This document shows positions 17,844 to 28,555 of a stretch of 64,000 nucleotides of DNA, piece after piece. The translations under genes were made by a program, and so were the position numbers. Source of the stretch: Candidatus Saccharibacteria bacterium CG2_30_41_52. Lineage in GTDB: Bacteria; Patescibacteriota; Saccharimonadia; Saccharimonadales; Saccharimonadaceae. The first letter of the stretch is position 1. Each line of letters begins with the position of its first letter. The DNA lies in NCBI GenBank assembly GCA_001873625.1, contig MNZN01000002.1:1-64000 (forward strand), in the 5' to 3' direction. A model generated the notes under the pieces. The model had not been told where the DNA came from, did no database searches, and saw only the letters and a list, made by a program, of their open reading frames with translations.

Positions 17844-20657
17844 ATGTCAGAGGTAATTAAAGTTGTTGGAGCTCGTGAGCACAACCTAAAAAACATCAAC
17901 GTGGAAATTCCGCGTGATAAATTAGTTGTGATTACCGGTCTGTCTGGTTCGGGCAAATCGAGCCTTGCTTTTGATACTATTTATGCCGAAGGTCAGCGAC
18001 GTTATGTCGAAAGTTTGTCTAGTTATGCGCGCCAGTTTTTAGGCATGATGGAAAAACCTGATGTTGATTATATTGAAGGGCTTAGTCCGGCGATTAGTAT
18101 TGATCAAAAATCGACTAGTCGAAATCCTCGCAGTACAGTCGCAACAGTTACTGAAATCTATGATTATTTACGTCTATTGTTTGCGCGCATTGGTGTGCCT
18201 CATTGTCCAATTTGCGGTAAACCAGTTAGTCGCCGAACAAGCGAAACGATTATTGATGAAATTATGAAGTTGCCTACAGGCGCAAAATTAATGATTTTGG
18301 CACCAATAGTCAAAGCTAAAAAAGGCGAGTTTGCGCATATAAACGAACAATATAGTCGTCTCGGTTTTGCTCGGGCGCGAGTTGACGGAGTGGTTTATAC
18401 ATTGGACGAATTCCCTGAACTTGATAAAAAATTTAAACACGATATTGAAATCGTAGTTGACCGAATTGTAATGGCCGACGATATGTTGGGACGTGTTACT
18501 CAATCGGTTGAGCAAGCACTTGAAATTACAAATGGAATTGTCGAGGTATTTAATACTGACGATAATTTATTGACTGCATATAGCCAACGCTACGCCTGCC
18601 TAGATCATCCAAACGAAGATATTCCTGAACTTGAACCACGTTTGTTTAGCTTTAATGCGCCTCAAGGTGCTTGTCCTGTTTGTACCGGACTTGGCAATCG
18701 TCTAGAGGTTGATCCTGATTTAGTATTTAATCCAAACCTAACAATTTCTGAAGGTGCAATCCGCCCTTACAATCGCGTCAACAGTGATGCGTGGTATATG
18801 AAGCGTTTAGCAAAAGTTGCTGAGGCTCATGGTTTTAGCATTCATACGCCAGTTGGGAAATTGTCGGCAGATGATTTGAATAAAGTTTTGTACGGAACAG
18901 GCGATCAAAAATATAAGATCGAATTAGGAAGTGGCCGAGATTATGATTCAACGTACGAAGGTGTTATCCCAAACCTAGAACGTCGCCACAAAGAAACTGA
19001 TAGTGAATTTATGCGTAAAGATATCGAACGTTTTATGCGCGAACGCCAATGTTATATATGTAAAGGCGCACGTCTAAAACCAGTAGTTCTAGCTGTTACG
19101 ATTCATGGTTTGAATATCATGGATATTTGTAATTTAGATATTAATAATGCCTTGGATTTGTTCCAAAACACATTAAAACTAGACGATAAAGAACAATTTA
19201 TTGCAACGCAAATTATCAAAGAAATTCTTGCGCGACTTGGCTTTATGAATAATGTTGGTCTTAGCTATATTGAATTAGGACGTGCCGCTAATACACTTTC
19301 TGGTGGTGAAGCTCAACGTATTCGTTTGGCAACCCAAATTGGTTCAGGTTTGCAGGGAGTTTTGTATGTCCTGGACGAACCTTCAATCGGCCTACATCAA
19401 CGCGACAATGGTCGTTTAATCGAAACCTTAAAACACCTGCGCGATTTAGGAAATACCGTCATAGTTGTTGAACATGACGAAGATACTATTCGTCACGCTG
19501 ATTATTTGCTGGACATTGGACCTGGCGCTGGCTTGCTGGGTGGCAATGTTGTTGCAATTGGTACGCCCGAAGAAGTTTCTAAAAACCCCGACAGTATAAC
19601 TGGTCGTTATTTAAGTGGCGTTGAAAAAATTGATGTTCCTAAAAAACGCCGAAAACTAACAAGTGGTCGAGAAATTATTGTCCGTGGTGCTAGAGAAAAT
19701 AACCTAAAAGGTATTGATGTTTCATTCCCATTAGGCGTGATGACTGTAGTAAGCGGTGTTAGTGGCAGTGGCAAATCAACATTAGTAAATGATATTTTAG
19801 CCAAAGAATTATCGGCCCGTTTGCATCATTCACATGTTGTTCCTGGCGCCCATGATAATATCGAAAACATTAATTTACTAGACAAAGTTATCGTAATCGA
19901 CCAATCTGCTATTGGCCGAACACCTCGATCGAACCCAGCAACTTATACTGGTGTTTTTACAGCTATTCGTGACTTATTCGCATCGACACCAGAATCAAAC
20001 ATCCGCGGTTATAAGTCAGGACGATTCAGCTTTAACGTCAAAGGCGGACGCTGTGAAAATTGTCAGGGTGATGGCGTTATTAAAATTGAGATGCACTTTT
20101 TGCCTGATGTTTATGTAACTTGTGATGTTTGTAAAGGCAAACGCTACAATCGTGAAGCTTTGGAAATAAAATACAAAGGCTCGACTATTAGTGATGTTTT
20201 GGATATGACCGTTGAACAAGCTGCCAAATTTTTTGAAAACATTCCATCAATTGCTCGTAAACTAGACACATTAGTCGAGGTAGGTTTGGGCTATATACGA
20301 CTAGGACAACCTGCTACTACTTTTAGTGGTGGCGAAGCGCAGCGTATTAAACTCGCCAGCGAATTATCTAGACGCGCCACGGGTAAGACGTTATATATTC
20401 TGGACGAACCAACGACTGGTTTACATAGTGCTGACGTAAAAAGATTGCTGGTTATTTTGCAAAAACTTGTCGAAGGCGGCAATAGTATGGTGATTATTGA
20501 ACATAATTTGGACGTTATAAAAACAGCCGACTACGTTATTGATATGGGCCCAGAGGGCGGTATGGGTGGTGGATTAGTAGTTACTGCTGGAACACCAGAG
20601 CAGGTAGCAAAATCAAATAATTCGTTTACTGGTAAATATCTATCTAAAATGCTTTAG
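17844..20657 (+). CDS. uvrA: Excinuclease ABC subunit A
   Basis: [39 protein letters not shown]; two ABC ATPase halves; zinc [12 protein letters not shown] modules. Confidence 0.98.
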   Translation: MSEVIKVVGAREHNLKNINVEIPRDKLVVITGLSGSGKSSLAFDTIYAEGQRRYVESLSSYARQFLGMMEKPDVDYIEGLSPAISIDQKSTSRNPRSTVATVTEIYDYLRLLFARIGVPHCPICGKPVSRRTSETIIDEIMKLPTGAKLMILAPIVKAKKGEFAHINEQYSRLGFARARVDGVVYTLDEFPELDKKFKHDIEIVVDRIVMADDMLGRVTQSVEQALEITNGIVEVFNTDDNLLTAYSQRYACLDHPNEDIPELEPRLFSFNAPQGACPVCTGLGNRLEVDPDLVFNPNLTISEGAIRPYNRVNSDAWYMKRLAKVAEAHGFSIHTPVGKLSADDLNKVLYGTGDQKYKIELGSGRDYDSTYEGVIPNLERRHKETDSEFMRKDIERFMRERQCYICKGARLKPVVLAVTIHGLNIMDICNLDINNALDLFQNTLKLDDKEQFIATQIIKEILARLGFMNNVGLSYIELGRAANTLSGGEAQRIRLATQIGSGLQGVLYVLDEPSIGLHQRDNGRLIETLKHLRDLGNTVIVVEHDEDTIRHADYLLDIGPGAGLLGGNVVAIGTPEEVSKNPDSITGRYLSGVEKIDVPKKRRKLTSGREIIVRGARENNLKGIDVSFPLGVMTVVSGVSGSGKSTLVNDILAKELSARLHHSHVVPGAHDNIENINLLDKVIVIDQSAIGRTPRSNPATYTGVFTAIRDLFASTPESNIRGYKSGRFSFNVKGGRCENCQGDGVIKIEMHFLPDVYVTCDVCKGKRYNREALEIKYKGSTISDVLDMTVEQAAKFFENIPSIARKLDTLVEVGLGYIRLGQPATTFSGGEAQRIKLASELSRRATGKTLYILDEPTTGLHSADVKRLLVILQKLVEGGNSMVIIEHNLDVIKTADYVIDMGPEGGMGGGLVVTAGTPEQVAKSNNSFTGKYLSKML

Positions 20658-21346
20658 TTTTTGATATATTTGCTAATAATTATGTCAACAAAAATCGAAG
20701 CACCCAGAATAATTAGCCCTAAGCCTAATGAGGCTGTAACGTCTGTTAGCCAGTGGTAGCCCAGATATAATCGGCTGGTTGCGATTAACACGAATCCAAC
20801 TACAACGATAATTTCCCAAATTATAATTCGAGCTAAATTAGAATTGCGTGAGCAAATCATATAGCCAAGAACTAATAAAAAGGTGACAACGATGATTGTG
20901 TGCCCTGATGGAAACGAGTAGTCTGTTTCGAATGGCGCAATCATATTATCGGTTATAGGGCGACTATTTATTGTTATTGATTTTATTATTGTCGACAAGA
21001 TTGCGGCTGCGCCGGCCGATCCAATTAATAGTACGGGTCGCCAAATTTCTCGTTTTATAGATCTCCACAATATGTCTATGATGCTGATAATAATTATGAA
21101 ATTAATTGGGTTAGCGAGTTCAGTTATTAATTGCATGATGCTAGTTATCTGGCTATTGCGATGCGTAATCATCCAATCCAGGATTGGATGATTGAATGAT
21201 CCGATACCGGTATTTTTAACCATACCGATATAGGAGATGATAAATACTGATATACCCAAAATCAGACAAACAATCGCAATCCAAGCACTGCGTTTTATTG
21301 ACCAGGCAGATTTAATTTGTGATGATTCAACTATATCTAGCGCCAT
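20654..21346 (-). CDS. PAP2 family phosphatase
   Basis: [38 protein letters not shown] motifs; multiple TMs. Confidence 0.9.
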   Translation of the reverse strand: MALDIVESSQIKSAWSIKRSAWIAIVCLILGISVFIISYIGMVKNTGIGSFNHPILDWMITHRNSQITSIMQLITELANPINFIIIISIIDILWRSIKREIWRPVLLIGSAGAAAILSTIIKSITINSRPITDNMIAPFETDYSFPSGHTIIVVTFLLVLGYMICSRNSNLARIIIWEIIVVVGFVLIATSRLYLGYHWLTDVTASLGLGLIILGASIFVDIIISKYIKN

Positions 21347-21354
21347 GTTTCCAA

Positions 21355-22068
21355 CTATTTCTTTCGTTCAATAATTTTCTTCCACTCAACTTTAGTAGCT
21401 TCCCATATTGACTCTCTTTGTTTTTTATCCTTCAATAAATGATAAATTGCTGGAGCGACTGACACAAATAGAATTAAGCCAACAATTGGTAACAGAATTG
21501 TATCAATGTCTAATCCAAGACCGTGCATTAATTTGCCCAAGAAGTATCCCAGATATGTAATACCAGCAATCCATATCAATCCACCAAGAATGTTGAACAT
21601 CATGAAAGTTTTATATTCCATTTTAGCGACTCCAGCTACTAGTGGTACGAATGTTCTGACTACAGGAATAAATCTAGCAATAATAATAGTCTTGCCACCA
21701 TATTTATTGTAAAAATCTTGCGCTTTTTGAACGTTACCTTGATGGAATAATAATGAATTAGGTTTTTTGAAAAGTTTAGGTCCGAATTTTCGGCCGAACA
21801 AATATCCAACGTTAGCGCCTAATACAGCGGCTACAAATAACGACAAAACAACCAGGTGTATATTTAAATCAAGTCGAAAGGTGCTGGTTCCTTGTACTAA
21901 AAACCCAATAGTAAATAAAATACTATCGCCTGGGAAAAAGAATCCAATCAATAGTCCGTTTTCTGCAAAAATAATCGCAACTACGATTATTAGCGCAGCT
22001 AATGGTCCGGCAGTTTGCGCGAACTGTACAAGGTCAAATCCAGGAATCATACTGTTATATTTTAGCAT
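21355..22068 (-). CDS. DedA/SNARE-associated family membrane protein
   Basis: FPGDSILF, GRKFGPKLF, ARFIPVVRTFVPLVAGVAKM, GGLIWI. Confidence 0.92.
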   Translation of the reverse strand: MLKYNSMIPGFDLVQFAQTAGPLAALIIVVAIIFAENGLLIGFFFPGDSILFTIGFLVQGTSTFRLDLNIHLVVLSLFVAAVLGANVGYLFGRKFGPKLFKKPNSLLFHQGNVQKAQDFYNKYGGKTIIIARFIPVVRTFVPLVAGVAKMEYKTFMMFNILGGLIWIAGITYLGYFLGKLMHGLGLDIDTILLPIVGLILFVSVAPAIYHLLKDKKQRESIWEATKVEWKKIIERKK

Positions 22069-22140
22069 GTTACGCTTTTGAATGTTATACTATATATTAA
22101 GCAGTCAACTATTAACGACTGGGAGAAGGACAAAAAAAAC

Positions 22141-22842
22141 GTGAACGATATTCTACTTACATTAGACGCAAGAACTGCAGATGGCAAAAAAGTTGCTAAA
22201 TTGCGAGAAAGTGGTTTTGTGCCGAGCGTTGTATACGGCGGACATGCCGAGCCAACTATGACTCAATCAAAGCTATCTGACACAAAAAAAGTTGTTAAAG
22301 CAGCTGGTAAACACACGCCAGTTCACATTGTAATTAGTGGTAGTAAAAAACTAGCCATCATCAAAGATATTGATATGGATCCAGTTCGCCATGAACTACG
22401 TCATATTGCGTTCCATACTATTAACCAGAACGATATCATTACAACCGAAGTGCCGATTATCCTTACCGGCAAAGGCGACAGTGTTGCTGAACGAGCTGGC
22501 CTAGTTGTCTTGCAAGCAATTGATTCTATTGAAGTTAAGGCTAAACCAGCAAACCTGCCAGAATCATTGACACTTTCAATATTGAGTCTTGCTACAGACG
22601 ACGATGTATTGAAACTTAGTGACCTTGTATTGCCAGCTGGCGTTTCATTCGCCGACGTTGATCAGGATATGGGTCTAGTTATTGCTAATGTTTACGAGCC
22701 AAGTGCTTTGCAAGCCGACAACGAAGCTGCAGGTGGTGACGCCGAAGACGTAAGTGAAGTTAAATCAGAGAATGGCGAAGAAGCTCCAGCTGCTACTGCA
22801 ACCGATGCAACTAAACCGGCTACTGAACAACCAAGCAAATAA
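22141..22842 (+). CDS. rplY: 50S ribosomal protein L25/CTC form (GTG start)
   Basis: LTLDARTADGKKVAKLRESGFVPSVVYGG; acidic C-terminal tail; track start 22078 is probably upstream of the true start. Confidence 0.9.
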   Translation: MNDILLTLDARTADGKKVAKLRESGFVPSVVYGGHAEPTMTQSKLSDTKKVVKAAGKHTPVHIVISGSKKLAIIKDIDMDPVRHELRHIAFHTINQNDIITTEVPIILTGKGDSVAERAGLVVLQAIDSIEVKAKPANLPESLTLSILSLATDDDVLKLSDLVLPAGVSFADVDQDMGLVIANVYEPSALQADNEAAGGDAEDVSEVKSENGEEAPAATATDATKPATEQPSK

Positions 22843-22858
22843 TATCGTATTTGATATT

Positions 22859-22890
22859 TAAAACTCCGCGATCTAATTCGCGGAGTTTTA
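22859..22890 (+). terminator. Intrinsic terminator after rplY
   Basis: AAAACTCCGCGatctaattCGCGGAGTTTT. Confidence 0.85.
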
Positions 22891-23083
22891 ACATTATTTT
22901 ATAAAATTATTTGAATCGGATAATACGTTTTGGTGAATTTTGTTTGTTCATATATATTCTTTACGCGGCAGATTTTAATCAATATCATCGCCACTTCAAA
23001 AATGGTACTCCCGTTAGTACGCTGACACACGATGGGATTACTATGAGTCATAATATACAAGTTATATTATATAATAGATACAA

Positions 23084-24622
23084 ATGCAAAGTGATAAGCT
23101 TAAGTTGCTACCTAATAGCCCAGGTGTTTACTTTCATAAAGACAGTAAAGGCCAGATTATTTATGTCGGTAAAGCAGCGGTTCTAAAAAATCGAGTCAAG
23201 CAGTATTTTCAAAACGTAAAGGATATGGACGTTAAAACTAAGGCATTGGTAGCTGAAATAGCCGACACTGATTGGGTAGAAACTGAAAGTGAAATTGACG
23301 CATTGTTTTTGGAGGCCGAAATGGTCAAACGCTATATGCCCAGATACAACATATTGCTGCGAGATGATAAATCATTAATCTTTGTTCGTATTGATATGAA
23401 AAGTGACTGGCCTTATATCAGTTTTACTCGCAATCCTGCTGATGACAAAGCGGATTATTTTGGTCCATTTTATAACGGTTTTGCGGTAAAAAAAGCCCTT
23501 CGGTATTTACGCCGAGTTTTCCCGTACTATGTAAAACTTCCTGGGTTAAACCTAGGAAATAATCCAGAGTCGGACCCTGGCAAGGAAAGACTAGACCTGG
23601 ATGCGCATTTGGGCCTGTCACCAGTCGGTATGACAAGTAATGAATACAAAACGAATTTGCGAAAGTTGATTGGTTATATGAATGGTAATCGAAAAACGAT
23701 AACTTCCGAATTAGAGCGTGATATGAAAAAAGCAGCCAAGACGCATGATTTCGAAACCGCAGCTGTAATTCGCAACAAGATTCGTAATCTAAAAGAATTG
23801 AAGCAACGAATTATGTTTGGAGATAAAGAATTTTTAGATATTAGTAAAGATCAAGCCTTACGAGATCTAACAGATTTATTTAATCTAACGAAAATCCCAG
23901 CTCGAATTGAGGGGTATGATATATCGCATATGAGTGGCAGCAATGTGGTGGCAAGTATGGTCGTATTTAGAAATGGTGTTAGTGACAGAGGGCAATATCG
24001 TAAATTCAAAACGCGTGTTGAGCATAACGATGATTTTTATAACATGAACGAAACAATTGCCAGACGTTTTAGTGAAAAAAATGTAAAAGAATGGGGTAAA
24101 CCGGATTTAGTTTTAATTGATGGTGGTAAAGGGCAATTAGACGCTGCAATCAAAGCCCGTGATGTAAGCGGACAAGCGGATATCCCGTTTATAGGCCTTG
24201 CCAAACGCGAAGAGCAAATCGTTATTGCTAATCCCAAAAAACATACCATACCACAAAAACAAACTTTGCGAGGTTTATCCTTGCAAAATGATAAATTAAA
24301 GGAATTGGGCGGATATGCGGTTGATTCAGGTGATTTTACGGTAATAAATCTGCCAAATACGACACATATTATTAAATTACTTCAGCGTATTCGTGATGAG
24401 TCGCATAGATTTGCTGTTAGCTACCACACGGTTTTAAAACGCACGAAACAAACCACTAGTGTCTTAGAAGAAATACCAGGGGTTGGTCCTAAAACTCGTT
24501 CTAAATTGATTCGCAAATTCGGAAGTGTTAAAGGTATCAAAAATGCTTCACGCGATCAGATTGCTGTCGTGGTTGGTTTTTACAAAGCTGACAAAATTAT
24601 CAATAGTTTGTTGGCAGCATAG
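23084..24622 (+). CDS. uvrC: Excinuclease ABC subunit C
   Basis: LPNSPGVYFHKDSKGQIIYVGKAAVLKNRVKQYF; GYDISHMSGSNVVASMVVF; C-terminal HhH EEIPGVGPKTRSKLIRKFGS. Confidence 0.96.
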   Translation: MQSDKLKLLPNSPGVYFHKDSKGQIIYVGKAAVLKNRVKQYFQNVKDMDVKTKALVAEIADTDWVETESEIDALFLEAEMVKRYMPRYNILLRDDKSLIFVRIDMKSDWPYISFTRNPADDKADYFGPFYNGFAVKKALRYLRRVFPYYVKLPGLNLGNNPESDPGKERLDLDAHLGLSPVGMTSNEYKTNLRKLIGYMNGNRKTITSELERDMKKAAKTHDFETAAVIRNKIRNLKELKQRIMFGDKEFLDISKDQALRDLTDLFNLTKIPARIEGYDISHMSGSNVVASMVVFRNGVSDRGQYRKFKTRVEHNDDFYNMNETIARRFSEKNVKEWGKPDLVLIDGGKGQLDAAIKARDVSGQADIPFIGLAKREEQIVIANPKKHTIPQKQTLRGLSLQNDKLKELGGYAVDSGDFTVINLPNTTHIIKLLQRIRDESHRFAVSYHTVLKRTKQTTSVLEEIPGVGPKTRSKLIRKFGSVKGIKNASRDQIAVVVGFYKADKIINSLLAA

Positions 24623-24672
24623 CACTTATGCTATAATCTCATTAAATTCCTAGTGTAAAAAAAGACGTATCA

Positions 24673-25866
24673 ATGATTAACCTGGGCAAGAAATTATCTA
24701 TGAAATCACGCGGTTTTACAATTATCGAACTATTAATGGCCACCATTGTTATCGGTATCTTGGCTTCAATAGGTGCAATTAGTTATGGTAATTATCAAAG
24801 ATCATTGACTGTGTCTCAGTTAAAAAGCGATCTAAATGGCGTTGCTTCGGCTATGGAGAATTCTCGCACTTTTGGAAATTCTTATCCCATAACAGTTCCA
24901 TCAACATTCACGGCAAGCCCAACGATAACATTATCTGGTGGAAGTAATGATGGAGGTAAAACTTACTGTGTTGATTCATCCAGTTCTAAAGATGCAAGTC
25001 TACATTATTATATAGATTCAATTAACGCTTTGCAGGGTGCGCAATTAGGCACTTGTATGACTAGAACTGGTTGTTATCTACCGGGATTTGTTGATGTGAC
25101 TGGCAGTGCGACATATGGAACGAGTGATTTTTGTGTGATGAAATACGAAGCGAAGGACGTTGGTGGTGTTGCGACCAGTCAAGCAAGCGGCGTACCTTGG
25201 GAGATATCTCGCGCTACAGCAGCAACGAAGGCCTCCGAGGTGTGCTCGGGATGCCACTTGATCACAGAAGCCGAATGGATGACCATTGTGCAAAATGTAT
25301 TGAATGTAGCTAGCAACTGGTCAAACGGAGTAGTGGGATCTGGCTTTGTCTATAGTGGTCATAACGATGGCGCTCCAACTGGTCCGCAAGTAGCAAGCAC
25401 TGATGATAATGACGGTTACTATAACACTAATGATTTTTCGGGCGATTCGGGTGTTACTGGTGGTATGGTTGGTAATACACAACGACGAACCTTAACTCTC
25501 ACAAACGGTAAGGTGATATGGGATATGGCTGCAAATACTGCTGAATGGGCATCTGGCGTTGCAGGCAGCGGTAAACCAGGAGTAGATGGTGGTGGGCTGG
25601 CATGGCGTGAATGGACGGACATAACTAATCCGGGCAGTCTAACAGTTGATCCGTCGCCTACAGGAACAGGTATTTCTGGCGCATCAGGTTGGGATAGTGT
25701 CGAGGGCCTGGGCCGATTAATAAGCGATGTTGCCGATGTTTCCGACAGATCATTTATGAGGGGTGGCGCATGGCCTAATAACGTTTACTCCGGTATAGCT
25801 GCACTAGATATTCGCTATGATTATGGTGATTTAAGCACAGTGTGCGGTTTTCGTGTGGCCAAGTAA
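24673..25866 (+). CDS. Type IV pilin-like protein with C-terminal FGE-sulfatase/C-type-lectin-like domain
   Basis: GFTIIELLMATIVIGILASIGAISYGNYQ pilin N-terminus; LITEAEWMT.., SFMRGGAWPNN..CGFRVAK. Confidence 0.8.
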   Translation: MINLGKKLSMKSRGFTIIELLMATIVIGILASIGAISYGNYQRSLTVSQLKSDLNGVASAMENSRTFGNSYPITVPSTFTASPTITLSGGSNDGGKTYCVDSSSSKDASLHYYIDSINALQGAQLGTCMTRTGCYLPGFVDVTGSATYGTSDFCVMKYEAKDVGGVATSQASGVPWEISRATAATKASEVCSGCHLITEAEWMTIVQNVLNVASNWSNGVVGSGFVYSGHNDGAPTGPQVASTDDNDGYYNTNDFSGDSGVTGGMVGNTQRRTLTLTNGKVIWDMAANTAEWASGVAGSGKPGVDGGGLAWREWTDITNPGSLTVDPSPTGTGISGASGWDSVEGLGRLISDVADVSDRSFMRGGAWPNNVYSGIAALDIRYDYGDLSTVCGFRVAK

Positions 25867-26114
25867 CGTGCTAATTATAACTGCTGAAATATAATATCCA
25901 GCATGCATACCCCAATCGTAGTAGGTGTAAGTAATGCTTGAACTCTAACACTATATAGTAGTAACAAATCCATATACCATAGAGTCATAAATATATATAA
26001 GATATGAGAATATTTAGCATAAGGATTGAGGATGATACTTTAGTTATGGATAGCAGTTATCTTAATTTAACAGAATCGCTATCTACAGGCTTGTGATATA
26101 ATTAAATAAATATT

Positions 26115-26504
26115 ATGAATAGGCAATTTATCGTTTTTATTATCAGGTGGTTATTTAATTCACTTGGTCTATGGATGGCTGTGCAATTATTGGGAACTGG
26201 CAACGAGAGTCTTGAAGTCCATATCGGTCTTGCCGGTTATTTATTTGCTGGACTTATATTTTCAGTAGTGAATAGTGTTTTAAAACCATTTGTGGTTGTA
26301 TTGTCGCTGCCTGCGATTTTATTAACACTCGGTCTATTCATGCTAATCGTTAATGGATTCATGGTTTATATATCATTAAAAATTACGCCAGGTATTTCTA
26401 TGACATTTTTGAACTCAATTCTAACCGGAATGATACTTAGTCTGATAAACTATATAGTGAGTGCTACGTTAGTGGTGCGATCAAGCAATACAATTAGGGG
26501 ATAA
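26115..26504 (+). CDS. Phage holin family 4 superfamily-like membrane protein
   Basis: Four hydrophobic helices; FSVVNSVLKPFVVVLSLPAILLTLGLFMLIVNGFM. Confidence 0.75.
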   Translation: MNRQFIVFIIRWLFNSLGLWMAVQLLGTGNESLEVHIGLAGYLFAGLIFSVVNSVLKPFVVVLSLPAILLTLGLFMLIVNGFMVYISLKITPGISMTFLNSILTGMILSLINYIVSATLVVRSSNTIRG

Positions 26505-26506
26505 TA

Positions 26507-26740
26507 ATGAATTTCGATAATATATTACAGATTGTTACAATTGCCTCAGCCGGGTTGATGATTCTAACCATTTTGCTACAGCAGCGTGGCGCATCATTAG
26601 GCGCTGGTTTCGGCAGTTCTGGCGAATTATATACAACACGCCGCGGAATTGATAAGAATTTATACGAGGCAACAATTGTCTTGGGCGTGATATTCGTACT
26701 ATCAATACTCGCTGGGCTTATCTTGCCCGCGTTTAAATAG
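26507..26740 (+). CDS. secG: Preprotein translocase subunit SecG
   Basis: LLQQRGASLGAGFGSSGELYTTRRGIDK. Confidence 0.88.
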   Translation: MNFDNILQIVTIASAGLMILTILLQQRGASLGAGFGSSGELYTTRRGIDKNLYEATIVLGVIFVLSILAGLILPAFK

Positions 26741-26751
26741 GTAATTTTTTT

Positions 26752-28548
26752 ATGGCAGATGATAACCGTGACAAATGGTATCGGTTGCCAAAGGTAAGTT
26801 TTAATAAGCGAATTTTGACAAATCGTATGCGCAAAGTTGAAGGCGCAACTATTAAGCATGCTCACAAGTTTATTATTAAACGATGGAGTAACGTTCGCGA
26901 AGTTCAATGGCATATAACCTTGTGGATATTGGCGATGGGGGTTTTGATCGCTGTGACTGGATTGCAATTGATGTGGTATCAGCAAAGCTATCTTGTAGCG
27001 GCGCCAGATAGAAACGGAACATATGCCGAAGCTGTTTTGGGCCCAATTGATACACTAAACCCGTTATTCTCTAGCACTAGCGCCGAACGTTCATCTGCTT
27101 ATTTAATGTTTTCAAGTCTTTTACAATATGATAAAACTGGACATTTAAACTACGATTTAGCGACGGGTGTAAAAATTAGCGATGCAAATACAGTGTACAC
27201 GGTCAGTATTAGGCCGGATGCCAAATGGCATGATGGCGTGCAATTAACCGCCAAAGACGTAGCTTTTACGATTAATTTAATGAAAAACCCAAATGTTCGC
27301 ACGGCTATTTCGGGCTGGAAAGATATATCTGTCAAAGTAATTGACGACAAAACGATATCGTTTAAATTACCAGCAATATACGCTGCATTTGAACATGCGC
27401 TGACGTTCCCGATTGTACCTGAACATATTTTGGGTGGTATTGCGCCAAGTAGTATTAGGGAAAATGCCTATAGTCAAAATCCAATCGGCAGCGGACCATT
27501 TAAGCTGAATTTTATCCAGAATGTAACAGTCAGTGCTGGGCGCAAAGTGGTATACATGGCCAGAAATGATGATTATTATGGTGGTGTTGCAAAACTTGCC
27601 AGATTCCAATTACACGCCTATAACACGAGTGACGATATAATACATGCATTAAATTTGAGTGAAGTAAACGCTGCTGCTGATTTGTCACCAGCTGATATTA
27701 CTGGCATCGATACAAAACGATATTCAGTCACATCGCAATCAGTTCAAAGTGGTGTGTATGCAATTTTAAATACAAAAAGTGCTACCTTGAAGGATATTTC
27801 AATCAGGAGTGCACTTCGTCTTGCAACTGATACAAAAGCGATTTTAAATAAACTTCCGTCTGCCACGAAACCACTTGAACTATTATTTACGAACGGACAA
27901 TTAACTGGCGCTATTCCAAAAGCTCCAGGATTTAATTTGGAAAGTGCTAAAAAAGTTCTAGACGATAATGGCTGGAAATTGAATAAAAACGGAATACGTG
28001 AAAAAGACGGAAAGCAGTTGAAATTATCGGTTGTAACAATGAAAGACAGTGAATTTGAACATGTGCTAGATATATTATCAGGACAGTGGTGTGCGCTTGG
28101 TATTACAATTAATACTCACGTTTTGGATCCAAATGATGTCACGCAGAATGTCGTTCAAAACATTCTTCAACCACGTAATTTCGACGTTTTACTGTACCAG
28201 TACAATATAGGTGCTGACCCTGATGTATATGCGTATTGGCATTCATCACAGGCGACACCGCAGGGTTCAAACTTTTCGAACTATTCAAACGTAATTAGTG
28301 ACGAAGCATTAACTTCAGCCAGAGCTAGGGTTGAGCCAACGTTACGCAATGCTAAATATATTACGTTCGCCAAGCAATGGCTAAGTGATGTTCCGGCTAT
28401 TGCGCTATATCAATCAACTGCGCAATATGTGACCAGTAATAACGTTCATTCATTCGATAATTCAAATGTATTAATAACTCCAATCGACCGCTACAGTGAC
28501 GTACTTAATTGGTCAGCTGGCACTCGAAGTGTTTACAAAACACCATAA
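26752..28548 (+). CDS. Peptide ABC transporter substrate-binding protein (SBP family 5)
   Basis: AVLGPIDTLNPLF; SIRPDAKWHDGVQLTAKDVAFTINLM; IGSGPFKL. Confidence 0.9.
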   Translation: MADDNRDKWYRLPKVSFNKRILTNRMRKVEGATIKHAHKFIIKRWSNVREVQWHITLWILAMGVLIAVTGLQLMWYQQSYLVAAPDRNGTYAEAVLGPIDTLNPLFSSTSAERSSAYLMFSSLLQYDKTGHLNYDLATGVKISDANTVYTVSIRPDAKWHDGVQLTAKDVAFTINLMKNPNVRTAISGWKDISVKVIDDKTISFKLPAIYAAFEHALTFPIVPEHILGGIAPSSIRENAYSQNPIGSGPFKLNFIQNVTVSAGRKVVYMARNDDYYGGVAKLARFQLHAYNTSDDIIHALNLSEVNAAADLSPADITGIDTKRYSVTSQSVQSGVYAILNTKSATLKDISIRSALRLATDTKAILNKLPSATKPLELLFTNGQLTGAIPKAPGFNLESAKKVLDDNGWKLNKNGIREKDGKQLKLSVVTMKDSEFEHVLDILSGQWCALGITINTHVLDPNDVTQNVVQNILQPRNFDVLLYQYNIGADPDVYAYWHSSQATPQGSNFSNYSNVISDEALTSARARVEPTLRNAKYITFAKQWLSDVPAIALYQSTAQYVTSNNVHSFDNSNVLITPIDRYSDVLNWSAGTRSVYKTP

Positions 28549-28555
28549 TATCAAC

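Noticed and set aside
24673-25866. Complete diversity-generating retroelement
   Set aside because: The CLec/FGE-like target architecture is present, but no reverse transcriptase, accessory gene or template repeat is visible in the window.
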